The notes: a model not told the origin generated them from the letters alone. 40,629 nucleotides of DNA from Oscillospiraceae bacterium (GCA_015067675.1 SVMB01000025.1:1-40629); one strand, 5' to 3'. Counted from the first letter of the stretch, positions 9,267 through 17,683 are shown. Numbers and translations: made by a program.

Positions 9267-10391
9267 CTATTCGTCGTCGTTTCGGCAATCCCAGATGGTA
9301 CCGCCGCCGTCAAATGCTTCGATATCTTCAAAAACACAGTTCCCGGCGGATTTTCCGCCCAGATACAGGGCATATTCGGCCCGGGAGCGGACGCCGCGGA
9401 TGGTGATGTTGTAAAATTCCTCAGCCGTGCTGTGGCGGGAGCCGTACATGATATGGCTGTCGCCGACGCGGATGGTCTGCAGGGCACGGCCGCGGATATG
9501 ATGCACCCCGTCGGAGGTATCGCAGACGTCCTCGACGAGAATATCGTGCAGCGTGGTGCCGCCCTGACAGAGAAGCCGCACGCAGGAGTCCAACGCACAG
9601 GCGTGAACATGCCGCACGGTGATGTTGCACAGATCGGCGGGATATCCTTCCACGGCAAAGGTCTGTTCCATTTTGCCGTTCAGGCTGGTCAGCGCCACCA
9701 CATCGTCCCCTGCAAATCCACGGATATTCTCGACCAGCATATCGTGGCAGCCAAGGCGGAAGTTGATGCCGTCGGCCTGCTTGATGAGCATATCGTAATA
9801 ATGTTCCAGCGATAGACCGTGGTAGACGGTGCCGTCTTCTGCGATACAGGTATCATCGGCCAGAAGATCGATATCGTGGATGTGACCGTTTGCGCAGTAG
9901 ATATGGTTGACAGCCCACCAGCGGAAATTGTGGAAGGCAAGACCGGCGGTTTCAAAGCCGTCCACGTTGGTGAACAGGATGAGATTGTTTTTGTACACCG
10001 GCGGCATGCCGTCCTTACGTCCGGTGCGTTCGGTGAGACCGTTGAAGGTACCGCCGTCGATGATCGCACCGTTTTTGCCGAGCAGACGGATATTGTGGTC
10101 GGTACCGGCCGGGGTTTTGCCAAGCTCCGTGCCGTGATGCTCGTTGACAAACATATTGTCGAAGGTTTCGTCGGCCATTTTCAGGCAGCAGCCGTCGAAG
10201 ATCAGAGTGAAATCCGAAGGAATGCGGATGTGGGATTTGATATCCCAGCTGCCGGTGATGACGGCGGTGCGGGAGCCGTCGGCGATTCCCTGCGCGATGA
10301 GACCGGAGATATACTCCGTGCCGCCGCGGCGGAAGGCCCGGCCATACTTTACAGTCATGAAATCGGTTCGGTATTTGGGATTATACTCCAT
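9267..10391 (-). CDS. Right-handed beta-helix protein, polygalacturonase-like
   Basis: A 374-aa protein using the ATG at 10391, which has GAGGT seven bases upstream; the GTG nine bases earlier is less likely. It shows the repeated beta-strand texture of parallel beta-helix proteins. NIRLLGKNGAIIDGG resembles the coil typical of pectin-degrading enzymes, and GFAGDDVVAL resembles the GDD aspartate motif of glycoside hydrolase family 28. No signal peptide is visible, so it probably acts in the cytoplasm on short oligosaccharides. Polygalacturonase activity itself is unproven; an epimerase or lyase on the same fold is possible. Confidence 0.72.
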   Translation of the reverse strand: MEYNPKYRTDFMTVKYGRAFRRGGTEYISGLIAQGIADGSRTAVITGSWDIKSHIRIPSDFTLIFDGCCLKMADETFDNMFVNEHHGTELGKTPAGTDHNIRLLGKNGAIIDGGTFNGLTERTGRKDGMPPVYKNNLILFTNVDGFETAGLAFHNFRWWAVNHIYCANGHIHDIDLLADDTCIAEDGTVYHGLSLEHYYDMLIKQADGINFRLGCHDMLVENIRGFAGDDVVALTSLNGKMEQTFAVEGYPADLCNITVRHVHACALDSCVRLLCQGGTTLHDILVEDVCDTSDGVHHIRGRALQTIRVGDSHIMYGSRHSTAEEFYNITIRGVRSRAEYALYLGGKSAGNCVFEDIEAFDGGGTIWDCRNDDE

Positions 10392-10438
10392 ATCGGACAC
10401 CTCTTTTCGGTTGATTCGCTGGGGAATCTATAAATTCA

Positions 10439-10467
10439 ATATAACAGCTGCGGGGTATATTTGTCAA
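10439..10467 (-). promoter_or_regulatory. Sigma-A promoter for the beta-helix gene
   Basis: On the minus strand TTGACA (10467-10462) and TTATAT (10444-10439) are spaced by 17 bases. The start codon at 10391 lies about 40 bases downstream of the expected transcription start. Confidence 0.7.
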
Positions 10468-10492
10468 TAGTGTTTACAACGGAAGGATAAAA

Positions 10493-10526
10493 AGATTCCC
10501 GCGCTCTTTTCAAAACGCGGGAATCT
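10493..10526 (-). terminator. Intrinsic terminator of the SCIFF maturase gene
   Basis: Arms agattcccgcg (10493-10503) and cgcgggaatct (10516-10526) pair perfectly. On the minus strand the stem is followed by a T-rich stretch (cttttta), as expected for the transcript ending at 10565. Confidence 0.8.
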
Positions 10527-10564
10527 ATAGGTATTCATTTGACAGTTAACCGAAAACTGTTTAC

Positions 10565-11992
10565 TTATTTACAATCCTCGCAGTCGGAGCAGTCCGCACA
10601 GTTGCCGGAGCAGCCGTCTTCGTCCTCGGACTTGGCGATCTGAATCATGATCGCGCATTCCATGCGCTTGCGGAACAGCTCGCAGCCGTACTCGTAGATG
10701 CCGGTGATGTCGCCGGTGGCATGGAAAGCATTGGCGGGGCAGCCGCCGGCGCAGTAGAGCTTGGCCCAGCAGTCGCGGCACTCTTCGCGGGCGTAGACAT
10801 TGCAGGAGCGGAACTTCTCACGCAGGGCGGTATTGGTCACGCCGTCCCAGACGTTGCCCATGCAGTAGCCTTCGTCGCCCACGAACTGATGACAGGGGTA
10901 CAGATCGCCCCAGGGAGTCACGGCCAGATACTCGGTACCGGAGCCGCAGCCGGAGAGACGCTTGTAGATGCAGGGGCCGCCGGTCAGGTCGATCATGTAG
11001 TGGTAGAAGGTAAAGCCGCGGCCTTCGCGGTTGCGGCGGACCATCTCATGCGCCAGAATCTCGTACTGCTCAAAGAGCACCGGCAGGTCTTCCGCCGTCA
11101 GGGCGTGGGGCTCGGAGGGATCGCAGACCACAGGCTCCATGCTCAGCTCCTTGAAGCCGAGGTCGGCCATGTGGAAGATGTCGTTGGTAAAGTCGGTATT
11201 GGCGTGGGTGTAGGTGCCGCGGATGTAGTAGCTCTGATCGCCGCGCTGCTCCACGAAACGCTGGAACTTCGGCACGATCCGGTCATAGCTGCCGTTGCCG
11301 GCGTAGTCCTTTCGGGTCGCGTCGTGGACTTCTTTTCGGCCGTCAAGGCTCAAGACCACGTTGTGCATCTCACGGTTGCAGAACTCGGTGACTTCGTCAT
11401 CCAGCAGGATGCCGTTGGTGGTGAGGGTGAAGCGGAAGTGCTTGCCGGTCTCTTCCTCACGGCTGCGGCCGTAGGCCACGAGCTGTTTGACCACATCCCA
11501 GTTCATCAGCGGCTCGCCGCCGAAGAAGTCAACTTCCAGATTGCGGCGGGTACCGGAGTTGGCGATGAGGAAGTCAAGAGCCTGCTTGCCCACTTCAAAG
11601 CTCATCAGGCCGCGCTCGCCGTGATAGTTGCCCTGGCTGGCAAAGCAGTAGGCGCAGTTGAGGTTGCAGGTGTGCGCCACGTGCAGGCACAGCGCCTTGA
11701 CCACGTCGCCCTTGGCCTTGAGAGTGGCAGCCTTGTCCTCGTAGGTCTCAGGGTAGAAAAGCTGACCGGCCTCCTTGAGGGCTTCGATATCGCCGAGGCA
11801 CTCGCGCAGCTCTGCTTCCGTGACCTCAGGGGTATCGGCGTACTTTTCAAGCATTGCCGCGACGATCTCATCGGCGGAATGGGTCTCGTACATGGCGATC
11901 ATATCATAGGCGACCTCGTCCACGGCGTGAACGGAGCCGGAATTGATGTCGAGAACGATGTTATAACCGCCCAGTTTATACTGATGAATCAT
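10565..11992 (-). CDS. scfB: Radical SAM/SPASM peptide maturase of the SCIFF system
   Basis: A 475-aa protein. Residues 1-95 resemble a peptide-recognition (RRE-like) domain. C109-x3-C113-x2-C116 is the radical SAM cluster motif, followed by FFGGEPLMNWD and LTTNGILLD. The C-terminal half holds the SPASM cysteines (CGSGTEYLAV, LYPCHQF, CRDCWAKLYCAGGCPANAF). The family uses SAM radical chemistry to install thioether links in the Cys-rich SCIFF peptide, which is encoded just upstream here. The last 15 or so residues add five further cysteines (GCSGNCADCSDCEDC), an unusual tail that could bind metal. Identification is secure because of the adjacent precursor. Confidence 0.93.
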   Translation of the reverse strand: MIHQYKLGGYNIVLDINSGSVHAVDEVAYDMIAMYETHSADEIVAAMLEKYADTPEVTEAELRECLGDIEALKEAGQLFYPETYEDKAATLKAKGDVVKALCLHVAHTCNLNCAYCFASQGNYHGERGLMSFEVGKQALDFLIANSGTRRNLEVDFFGGEPLMNWDVVKQLVAYGRSREEETGKHFRFTLTTNGILLDDEVTEFCNREMHNVVLSLDGRKEVHDATRKDYAGNGSYDRIVPKFQRFVEQRGDQSYYIRGTYTHANTDFTNDIFHMADLGFKELSMEPVVCDPSEPHALTAEDLPVLFEQYEILAHEMVRRNREGRGFTFYHYMIDLTGGPCIYKRLSGCGSGTEYLAVTPWGDLYPCHQFVGDEGYCMGNVWDGVTNTALREKFRSCNVYAREECRDCWAKLYCAGGCPANAFHATGDITGIYEYGCELFRKRMECAIMIQIAKSEDEDGCSGNCADCSDCEDCK

Positions 11993-12019
11993 AGATGTAA
12001 CCTCTGTTTTTATACAAGA

Positions 12020-12058
12020 AATTGCCGCCGGCTCCGTAATCGGAATCGGCGGCCAATT
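12020..12058 (-). promoter_or_regulatory. Hairpin between SCIFF precursor and maturase genes
   Basis: aattgccgccg (12020-12030) pairs with cggcggccaatt (12047-12058) with one bulged base. On the minus strand it lies after the precursor stop and before the maturase and is followed by a poor T-run (aatttcttg). It would suit a leaky terminator that keeps precursor mRNA more abundant than enzyme mRNA. Confidence 0.55.
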
Positions 12059-12067
12059 TTCAGGAAT

Positions 12068-12208
12068 TTACTTCTTCTCGCACTGCTGATTGGCAACACC
12101 ACAGGAGGTCTTGCTGGCAGACTGGCAGGAGGTCTGGCATTCGCCGCAGCCGCCGCACTTGGCAGACTTAGCCAGGTCACGGGTCTGGATGGTCTTGATT
12201 CTCTTCAT
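12068..12208 (-). CDS. scfA: SCIFF ribosomally synthesized peptide precursor
   Basis: A 46-aa peptide starting MKRIKTIQTRDLAK and carrying six cysteines in the spacing C-x2-C-x2-C-x3-C-x7-C-x6-C, with the ECQTSCQSA core of the six-cysteines-in-forty-five family. The start at 12208 has GGGAG upstream and a promoter behind it; a longer reading from 12274 would begin inside that promoter. The maturase lies about 75 bases downstream on the same strand. The mature product of this near-universal clostridial peptide has no settled function. Confidence 0.93.
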   Translation of the reverse strand: MKRIKTIQTRDLAKSAKCGGCGECQTSCQSASKTSCGVANQQCEKK

Positions 12209-12245
12209 GATAGAAATCTCCCTTTGGCTATAGAATGTATCTACT

Positions 12246-12274
12246 ATTGTACACCATAATCTGAGTTTCGTCAA
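12246..12274 (-). promoter_or_regulatory. Sigma-A promoter of the SCIFF operon
   Basis: TTGACG (12274-12269) and TACAAT (12251-12246) on the minus strand, 17-base spacer. It is placed to transcribe the precursor and then the maturase. Confidence 0.75.
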
Positions 12275-12305
12275 GACCCAAAGAGGGATTCTTTGATGGA
12301 CAGGG

Positions 12306-13715
12306 CTAAATCATCACAGCCAGCCCGGCGTTTTCAGGAATCCCGGGGTTTTTTAGCGAAATCCCGCAGGCCTGCAGATGCTCAATCGCTGTTACGATTT
12401 CCCGGCTTACCGCCTCTCCAGGGACGATCAGCGGAATCCCAGGAGGATACGCCCAGAGATACCCGGCACTCACACGCCCGATTGCGCCCTCAAGGCTGCA
12501 GATCTCACGCGGCGCGGCGAGGGCTTCGGCAATGGGACAGATCTGCTCGGGCAGGGAGGGATAGACAGGACGCGCCGGAGCAGCATCGGCGGTGAGGGAC
12601 GCGTCAATCTCCAACAATGCCGCTGCAAAGGCATCCATCATATCATCGCTGTCCCCGACGCCGGTCATGGCGATGATGTAGGAGGCAGAAGCCATCTCGC
12701 ACTCGATGTTGTGAAGCCGCAGCCGGTCGGCAAGCTCTGTGCCGGTGATCTGCGACCCTGCGCAGGAGATGACGAGCTTGGATGGCTCACGGTCGAAGAA
12801 CAGGGGAGGCTGTGCACCATAGGGGAGAATGCGCAGGACGCGAAGAGATGTCATGCGCTCCCGGAAACGCTCCAGACGCTGCCGCCAGGCGGCAAACAGC
12901 GGCTCACGATCGCGGGTCAGGAGTCCCACGCAGCCGTCGATGGAGGCCATGAGCAGATAAGAGGGGGAGCTGGTCTGGAAAATGCCCAGTGCACGGGCAA
13001 AGGCGTCTGCGTAAGGGGCTTTGGCATGGGCGATGGCGGTCTGGGTGAGGGAGGGAAGCGTTTTGTGTACGCTCTGGATGACAATGTCGGCACCCTGAGA
13101 CACCGCAGAGGCCGGAAATTCAGGAGTGAGCCCCAGATGGGCGCCGTGAGCCTCGTCAATGAGCAGCGGCACGCCGTGGGCGTGGCAGATGTCGGCAATG
13201 GCGGCGACGTCGGAGAGGACACCTTCGTAGCTGGGACTGGTGAGCACGCAGAGCCGCACGCCGGGATGAGCGTCGAGCGCTGCCGCGACGTCGGCAGGGG
13301 ACACGGAGCCGTGGATGCCGAAGCCGGGATCCACCGGCGGGACGAGATAGTGCGGGATGAGTCCCCGCAGTTCGACTGCGTGGTAGACTGCCTTGTGGCA
13401 GTTACGGGCGATGAGCACCTCGTCGCCGTAGGCGGTCAGGCTGTAGAGTCCGGCGAGAAGCCCGCAGGTGGAGCCGTTAATGAGGAAGAAGGCGCGATCA
13501 CTGCCCCAGAGAGCAGCGGCGCGATCCATGGCGGCCTTGAGAATGCCGTCGGCATCGTGGAGGTCGTCGAGACCGTCGATTTCGGTGACGTCGAGGCCGG
13601 CGCCGAGAATATCAAGGTAGGGGGCGAGGTAGGACGCGCGCTTATGTCCGGGCATATGCATGGGGATGCGCCCATGAAGGCTGTAGTTTTGCAGGAAGGA
13701 GAGTAAAGAGTCCAT
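12306..13715 (-). CDS. Orn/Lys/Arg decarboxylase family protein (YaaO/SpeA-like)
   Basis: A 469-aa fold-type I PLP enzyme. The ATG at 13715 is chosen because GAGGAG lies six bases upstream; an earlier start with a run of histidines is unlikely. MPGHKR (21-26) is the family N-terminal motif, D188-E189-A-H lies under the cofactor ring and SVHKTL places the PLP lysine at K218. The small C-terminal domain ends the protein. Members decarboxylate lysine, ornithine or arginine and feed polyamine synthesis; the specific amino acid cannot be read from sequence. No partner gene is adjacent. Confidence 0.88.
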   Translation of the reverse strand: MDSLLSFLQNYSLHGRIPMHMPGHKRASYLAPYLDILGAGLDVTEIDGLDDLHDADGILKAAMDRAAALWGSDRAFFLINGSTCGLLAGLYSLTAYGDEVLIARNCHKAVYHAVELRGLIPHYLVPPVDPGFGIHGSVSPADVAAALDAHPGVRLCVLTSPSYEGVLSDVAAIADICHAHGVPLLIDEAHGAHLGLTPEFPASAVSQGADIVIQSVHKTLPSLTQTAIAHAKAPYADAFARALGIFQTSSPSYLLMASIDGCVGLLTRDREPLFAAWRQRLERFRERMTSLRVLRILPYGAQPPLFFDREPSKLVISCAGSQITGTELADRLRLHNIECEMASASYIIAMTGVGDSDDMMDAFAAALLEIDASLTADAAPARPVYPSLPEQICPIAEALAAPREICSLEGAIGRVSAGYLWAYPPGIPLIVPGEAVSREIVTAIEHLQACGISLKNPGIPENAGLAVMI

Positions 13716-13796
13716 GATGAGCTCCTCGTGATGGTGATGACACAAGTATACGGGAAAACGCAGGTTTTGGCAAGTGGAAAGTGACGGACAGGAAAG

Positions 13797-14582
13797 CTAC
13801 TGATTGTTAAGTAAGCCGACCAGTTTTAATGCTCTCTGATGAGCCAGAGCTAAATATTCCTGAATGGACAGAGATTCATAATCCCAGTTCATAGGTTCCA
13901 GCGATATTGAGCCCTGGTAGCTTGTGGCGGTTATTTTTAACATAACATCTGCCCAATCAATATGACCATCAAAAGGAAGCTGATGTTGGTTTCTTTTTCC
14001 ACCGTTATCATGCAAATGCAGTGCAGAAAGCCTGTTTCGGTATTTTGAGAGCAGATCGCAGCCTGGCGCATAATTGGCGTGATGGCAGCTGTCATAGCAA
14101 AATCCGGCGTTTGGTGACTGTATAGATTCCAAAATCAAATCAAGATTATGAATGTTGTTCAGATTTTCAAAAGCGACGCAGATGCTGTATTTTTCAGCGA
14201 GTGAAACGATAGAATGCAATCGTTTCAGCCCCAATTCCGAGAGGGGATACTTGTCATCGGGAGCGTGGATAACCATTGTCGGTACTTCAAATTCCCTGCA
14301 GTCTTTAACGCACTGAAGATATGTTTCAAAGACGCTTGTGCCTGCCAAAGTATCATCGGAAATGAAGTTTTGTTCGTGAACAGGAGTATGGATATTTTCA
14401 ATGATCAGACCGGCTCCGCGCGCCAACCTCGCATCTTCGCGATATCCCTCACCTCTTCCAAACTGATCGCTCCACCATAACATTACGCTGTCAAACCCGG
14501 TTTCTTTGATTAGTCGATAGCGTTCCTGAAAGGAAACGTCATAACCGGGACCATATCCAAAGCAATCGTATATACCAACCAT
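13797..14582 (-). CDS. Sugar phosphate isomerase/epimerase (AP endonuclease 2-type TIM barrel)
   Basis: A 261-aa protein. The ATG at 14582 has GGAGGT about seven bases upstream, so it is preferred over the ATG at 14597. ENIHTPVHE, VAFENLNN, CYDSCHHANY and LHLHDNGGKRNQH are placed as in xylose-isomerase-like TIM barrels and supply the Glu, His and Asp ligands of a divalent metal. The family isomerizes or epimerizes sugars, inosose or hydroxypyruvate-like substrates. The Gfo/Idh/MocA dehydrogenase upstream on the same strand suggests an inositol- or sugar-oxidation pair, though a terminator lies between them. Exact substrate unknown. Confidence 0.8.
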   Translation of the reverse strand: MVGIYDCFGYGPGYDVSFQERYRLIKETGFDSVMLWWSDQFGRGEGYREDARLARGAGLIIENIHTPVHEQNFISDDTLAGTSVFETYLQCVKDCREFEVPTMVIHAPDDKYPLSELGLKRLHSIVSLAEKYSICVAFENLNNIHNLDLILESIQSPNAGFCYDSCHHANYAPGCDLLSKYRNRLSALHLHDNGGKRNQHQLPFDGHIDWADVMLKITATSYQGSISLEPMNWDYESLSIQEYLALAHQRALKLVGLLNNQ

Positions 14583-14673
14583 TGTTGTGACCTCCATCTT
14601 CTATGCGCGCGTACTATTAAGCAAAGTAATCATAGCAGAACAAGGAGGTAAAGTCCAGAGCCTGCAAAAGGAA

Positions 14674-14701
14674 ACCCGAAGAAGCGTAAACTTCTTCGGG
14701 T
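14674..14701 (-). terminator. Terminator of the Gfo/Idh/MocA gene
   Basis: Arms acccgaagaag (14674-14684) and cttcttcgggt (14691-14701) pair perfectly. On the minus strand the stem is followed by ttccttttgc. The flanking A-run also allows some use on the plus strand. Confidence 0.75.
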
Positions 14702-14728
14702 GAAAAAAGTTGTTTGATGAGCTAGAAA

Positions 14729-15754
14729 TCAGTCGAAATACACGGTCTTACCGGTCTGGGAGGATTCATACACCGCGCGGATGATCTCCACGGGTTTTTT
14801 ACCCTCGCGGGCGGAGATGAAGGGATCGCGGTTTTCTGTGATGGCGCCAACCATGTCGGCAATGTGAGCCTCGTGACCGGCGGTGGAGAAGTTCATGGGG
14901 TCGGAGGCGCCGGAATCCTCGGGCACGCCCAGCGTGACGCCCTCGGGGAGGCCTTCTCCTTTAATATCCCAGTCAACGAAGTTCTCGTCGGAGATGGTGA
15001 TGGTGCCCTCGGTACCGGAGATGCTCAGGCGGCGGGGATAGCCGGGGTGGATGGCGGTAGTTGCCTCAAGTGTACCGACAGCGCCGGACTTGAACTCGAT
15101 GATGGCCACGGCGGTATCCTCAACCTCGATCTTGCGGGCAAGTGTACGGGCAATGGCGTGGATACTCTTGACGGGCCCTGCAAGGTATTGCAGCAGGTCA
15201 ACGGAGTGGATGCCCTGGTTCATCAGCGCACCGCCGCCGTCCATAGCCCAGGTACCGCGCCAGCCGCCGGCGTCGTAGTATTCCTGAGAGCGGTAGTATT
15301 TCATGGATACGTCTGCGGTGATGATCTGTCCGAGCTTACCCTCGCTCAGGTACTTACGCAGAACCTGGGTGCAGCCCGCCAGGCGGGACTGGGAAACAAC
15401 GCCGACCTTGACGCCGTGGGCGTCAGCCGCGGCGATGATGCGGTCGCAGTCGGGGACGGTGAGAGCCATGGGCTTTTCAACCAGCACGTGTTTACCGGCG
15501 TTGCAGGCAGCGACGGCGAGGTCAGCGTGGAGGCCGCTGGGGGTACAGATGCAGACGCAGTCGATCTCGGCGCAGGCAAGCATTGCCTCAACGGATTCAA
15601 ACACGCGGGTATTAAAGCGTTCGCCGAACTTCTGAGCGGACGCGATAAACGAGTCGGCGACACCGATGAGGGAAGCCCCCTCTACGTTACCAATGGAAAT
15701 AGCATGCCATGCGCCAACAGCGCCGCAGCCGATTACACCAAAACCGATAGCCAT
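14729..15754 (-). CDS. Gfo/Idh/MocA family oxidoreductase
   Basis: A 341-aa NAD(P)-dependent sugar dehydrogenase of normal length. GVIGCGAVGAWHA near the N-terminus is the Rossmann turn, CICTPSGLHADLA and VEKPMA follow in the canonical order, and WAMDGGGALMNQGIHSVDLLQYL in the C-terminal domain holds the substrate-binding DxxxH-type motif. A strong aaggagg lies upstream of the ATG. It probably oxidizes a sugar or cyclitol hydroxyl. Regulation looks activator-dependent: the candidate promoter at 15857-15885 has a weak -35 overlapped by one of two direct repeats. Confidence 0.85.
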   Translation of the reverse strand: MAIGFGVIGCGAVGAWHAISIGNVEGASLIGVADSFIASAQKFGERFNTRVFESVEAMLACAEIDCVCICTPSGLHADLAVAACNAGKHVLVEKPMALTVPDCDRIIAAADAHGVKVGVVSQSRLAGCTQVLRKYLSEGKLGQIITADVSMKYYRSQEYYDAGGWRGTWAMDGGGALMNQGIHSVDLLQYLAGPVKSIHAIARTLARKIEVEDTAVAIIEFKSGAVGTLEATTAIHPGYPRRLSISGTEGTITISDENFVDWDIKGEGLPEGVTLGVPEDSGASDPMNFSTAGHEAHIADMVGAITENRDPFISAREGKKPVEIIRAVYESSQTGKTVYFD

Positions 15755-15856
15755 GGGAAGTCCTCCTTATAAGCAATCAATCTCGATCCCACGGGAAAAT
15801 CGCACGATCCGCAGGACGGACAGGAAGGGCAGGGGAGTAGATAATCATATTTTAAC

Positions 15857-15907
15857 ATTATAATGTCGATCCGGCTAATGCTATCCTCTCGATTTCTGAT
15901 ACTATCC
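15857..15907 (-). promoter_or_regulatory. Minus-strand promoter with two phased direct repeats
   Basis: Minus-strand TATAAT (15862-15857) has only GATAGC as its -35 (15885-15880). On the plus strand ctaatgctatcc (15875-15886) and ctgatactatcc (15896-15907) are 12-base repeats differing at two positions and offset by 21 bases, two helical turns. The proximal copy overlaps the -35. This is the layout of an AraC-type activator site. The regulator is not encoded next to it. Confidence 0.5.
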
Positions 15908-16006
15908 GCTAATTTACGGGAGAGCTGATCATGCTTTCTACAAAAACTGACAAAAAGGACAAAGATGCGTCGGAAATGGTCTTGACAGAAAAATTGAAAA
16001 TAATGC

Positions 16007-16035
16007 TTGACAAATGCGGGAAGCTGTGGTATTAT
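16007..16035 (+). promoter_or_regulatory. Promoter of the tRNA-Ala gene
   Basis: TTGACA (16007-16012) and TATTAT (16030-16035) with a 17-base spacer, about 25 bases before the tRNA. Confidence 0.8.
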
Positions 16036-16059
16036 ATATATTGTTGACGCGAGTCACAT

Positions 16060-16134
<75 letters not shown>

Positions 16135-16135
<1 letters not shown>

Positions 16136-16173
16136 AAAGTTCCGAAGCCGTAAGGTTTCGGAACTTTTCTTTT
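16135..16173 (+). terminator. tRNA-Ala terminator
   Basis: aaaagttccgaagcc (16135-16149) pairs with ggtttcggaactttt (to 16168, one G-T pair) and is followed by cttttt. The same hairpin is present at 32759-32802 on the other strand. Confidence 0.85.
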
Positions 16174-16495
16174 TACTCATGCGCCCCGGATCTCCACCAT
16201 CTCTTACCGTGTAAATACCCAGTATGGCGGCGATATCGTCGGCACACAGAGATAACGGAAACTGAGCGTAGGAAGAGTAAGCAGTTGTCGTGTTGTTCTC
16301 CTTTTTGTTTTAGCTTTTTGTAGGGAATGCGGGTTTGCTAAGTTGTGATTTCATACTTGGCAAGCAGTCCATCACGGGCCATTGATACACTTTTCACATC
16401 AGGATGCAAAACGCTCTTGCGATACATGGATGAAAGAAGTATAATGAAAGCGGTCTCTTTATTACTTTTCTCAAAGCCTGTTGGGAGCATGAAGA
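16174..16495. other. Intergenic region before the esterase operon
   Basis: About 320 bases. atctccacca (16190-16199) repeats the last ten bases of the tRNA-Ala, possibly an old att scar. The promoter at 16417-16445 lies to its right. I see no gene. Confidence 0.5.
16417..16445 (+). promoter_or_regulatory. Sigma-A promoter of the esterase operon
   Basis: TTGCGA (16417-16422) and TATAAT (16440-16445), 17-base spacer, 50 bases before the first start codon. Confidence 0.7.
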
Positions 16496-17326
16496 ATGAA
16501 GAAATACACCGCCCATAAACGCAAAATCCCATCCACAGGACGGGATATCAAAATCCTGATCTTCCGCCCGACTACGACAAAGAAAGCCCCGGCACAGACA
16601 CCGGGCGTTCTCTGGATTCACGGCGGCGGATATGCCACCGGCATGGCGGAGATGGCCTATTTTTCCAGACCGCTGGCGCTGGTGAAGAAGTACGGCGCGG
16701 TGGTGGTGTGCGTGGATTACCGACTGTCCGTCGAAGCACCCTATCCTGCGGCGCTGGAAGATTGCCATGCTGCTCTATGTTGGGTTAAGGAACACGCCGC
16801 AGAGCTTGGCATCAACGACAGCCGGATCATGGTCGGCGGCGAGAGCGCAGGCGGGGGACTGACGGCGGCGCTGTGTATGTATGCCAGGGATAAAGGCAGC
16901 GTCAACATTGCCTATCAGATGCCGCTGTATCCCATGCTGGATGACCGGGATACCGAGTCCTCCCGGGATAATCATGCGCCCATCTGGAACACCAAGCGTA
17001 ACCACGCCGCATGGAAGCTGTACCTGAAAGGCCTCACAGAGGTGCCGCCATACGCCGCGCCCGCTCGTCAGACCGACTATACGGATTTGCCGCCTGCATA
17101 TACCTTTGTTGGCGACATCGAACCCTTTTACTGCGAAACGCTGACATACATCGAAAACCTCCAGGCGGCAGGTGTGGCGGCCAGCGTGGATGTTTACCCC
17201 AACTGGTTTCATGCCTACGATATGTTTTTTCCGTTTCGTAAAGTGGCAAAGAAAGCCATTGCAAAGTTTGAGGAGCAGTTCTGTTACGCCGCGGAGCATT
17301 ATTTCGCCCCGCAGAATAAGGAGTAA
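16496..17326 (+). CDS. Alpha/beta hydrolase, hormone-sensitive lipase-type esterase
   Basis: A 276-aa esterase. H42-GGG is the oxyanion-hole motif of the HSL family and GESAGG places the nucleophile at S117. Asp in VGDIEPF and His in NWFHAYDMF complete the triad. There is no signal peptide, so it is cytoplasmic; it probably hydrolyses short acyl or acetyl esters, possibly from acetylated sugars. First gene of a tight four-gene operon: the next ORF starts three bases after its stop. Confidence 0.86.
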   Translation: MKKYTAHKRKIPSTGRDIKILIFRPTTTKKAPAQTPGVLWIHGGGYATGMAEMAYFSRPLALVKKYGAVVVCVDYRLSVEAPYPAALEDCHAALCWVKEHAAELGINDSRIMVGGESAGGGLTAALCMYARDKGSVNIAYQMPLYPMLDDRDTESSRDNHAPIWNTKRNHAAWKLYLKGLTEVPPYAAPARQTDYTDLPPAYTFVGDIEPFYCETLTYIENLQAAGVAASVDVYPNWFHAYDMFFPFRKVAKKAIAKFEEQFCYAAEHYFAPQNKE

Positions 17327-17329
17327 ACT

Positions 17330-17683
17330 ATGCTGAAATTTATTTGCTATCCCAAGTGCACCACCTGCCAGAAGGCACGCAAGTGGCTGGACGAGAATAA
17401 CATCGAATACGAGTTCCGCGATATCAAGACCGAGAACCCGTCCCTCGAGGAGCTGACTGCATGGTACAAGTTGAGCGGCCTGCCCCTGCGCAAGTTTTTC
17501 AACACCAGCGGCCTGCTGTATAAGTCCATGGAACTGAAGACCAAACTGCCTGACATGACCGATGAGGAAATGCTGACGCTCCTCGCCACTGACGGCATGC
17601 TGGTGAAGCGTCCTCTCGCCATCGACGATGATTTCGTACTGGTCGGCTTCAAAGAAGCGGAATGGGTGGAGAAACTGAAATGA
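17330..17683 (+). CDS. ArsC/Spx/MgsR-family thioredoxin-fold protein
   Basis: A 117-aa protein with C10-T-T-C13 at the usual N-terminal position and the family patterns WLDENNIEYEFRDI and KRPLAIDDDFVLVGF. COG1393 members are arsenate reductases or Spx-like redox regulators; with CxxC but without Spx-specific evidence the role stays open. No ars genes are nearby. Its TGA overlaps the next ATG (ATGA at 17680-17683). Confidence 0.85.
   Translation: MLKFICYPKCTTCQKARKWLDENNIEYEFRDIKTENPSLEELTAWYKLSGLPLRKFFNTSGLLYKSMELKTKLPDMTDEEMLTLLATDGMLVKRPLAIDDDFVLVGFKEAEWVEKLK

Larger units (their letters stand above)
15755..16059. other. Intergenic region with regulatory sites only
   Basis: About 300 bases without a gene. 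The left part carries the phased repeats and promoter for the Gfo/Idh/MocA gene; the right part carries the tRNA promoter. An ATTATAAT palindrome (acattataatgt, 15855-15866) sits between. Confidence 0.6.

Noticed and set aside
10721..12259. 512-codon open frame opposite the SCIFF maturase
   Set aside because: Antisense shadow of a well-supported radical SAM gene; low-complexity Ala/Gly/Val composition typical of such shadows.
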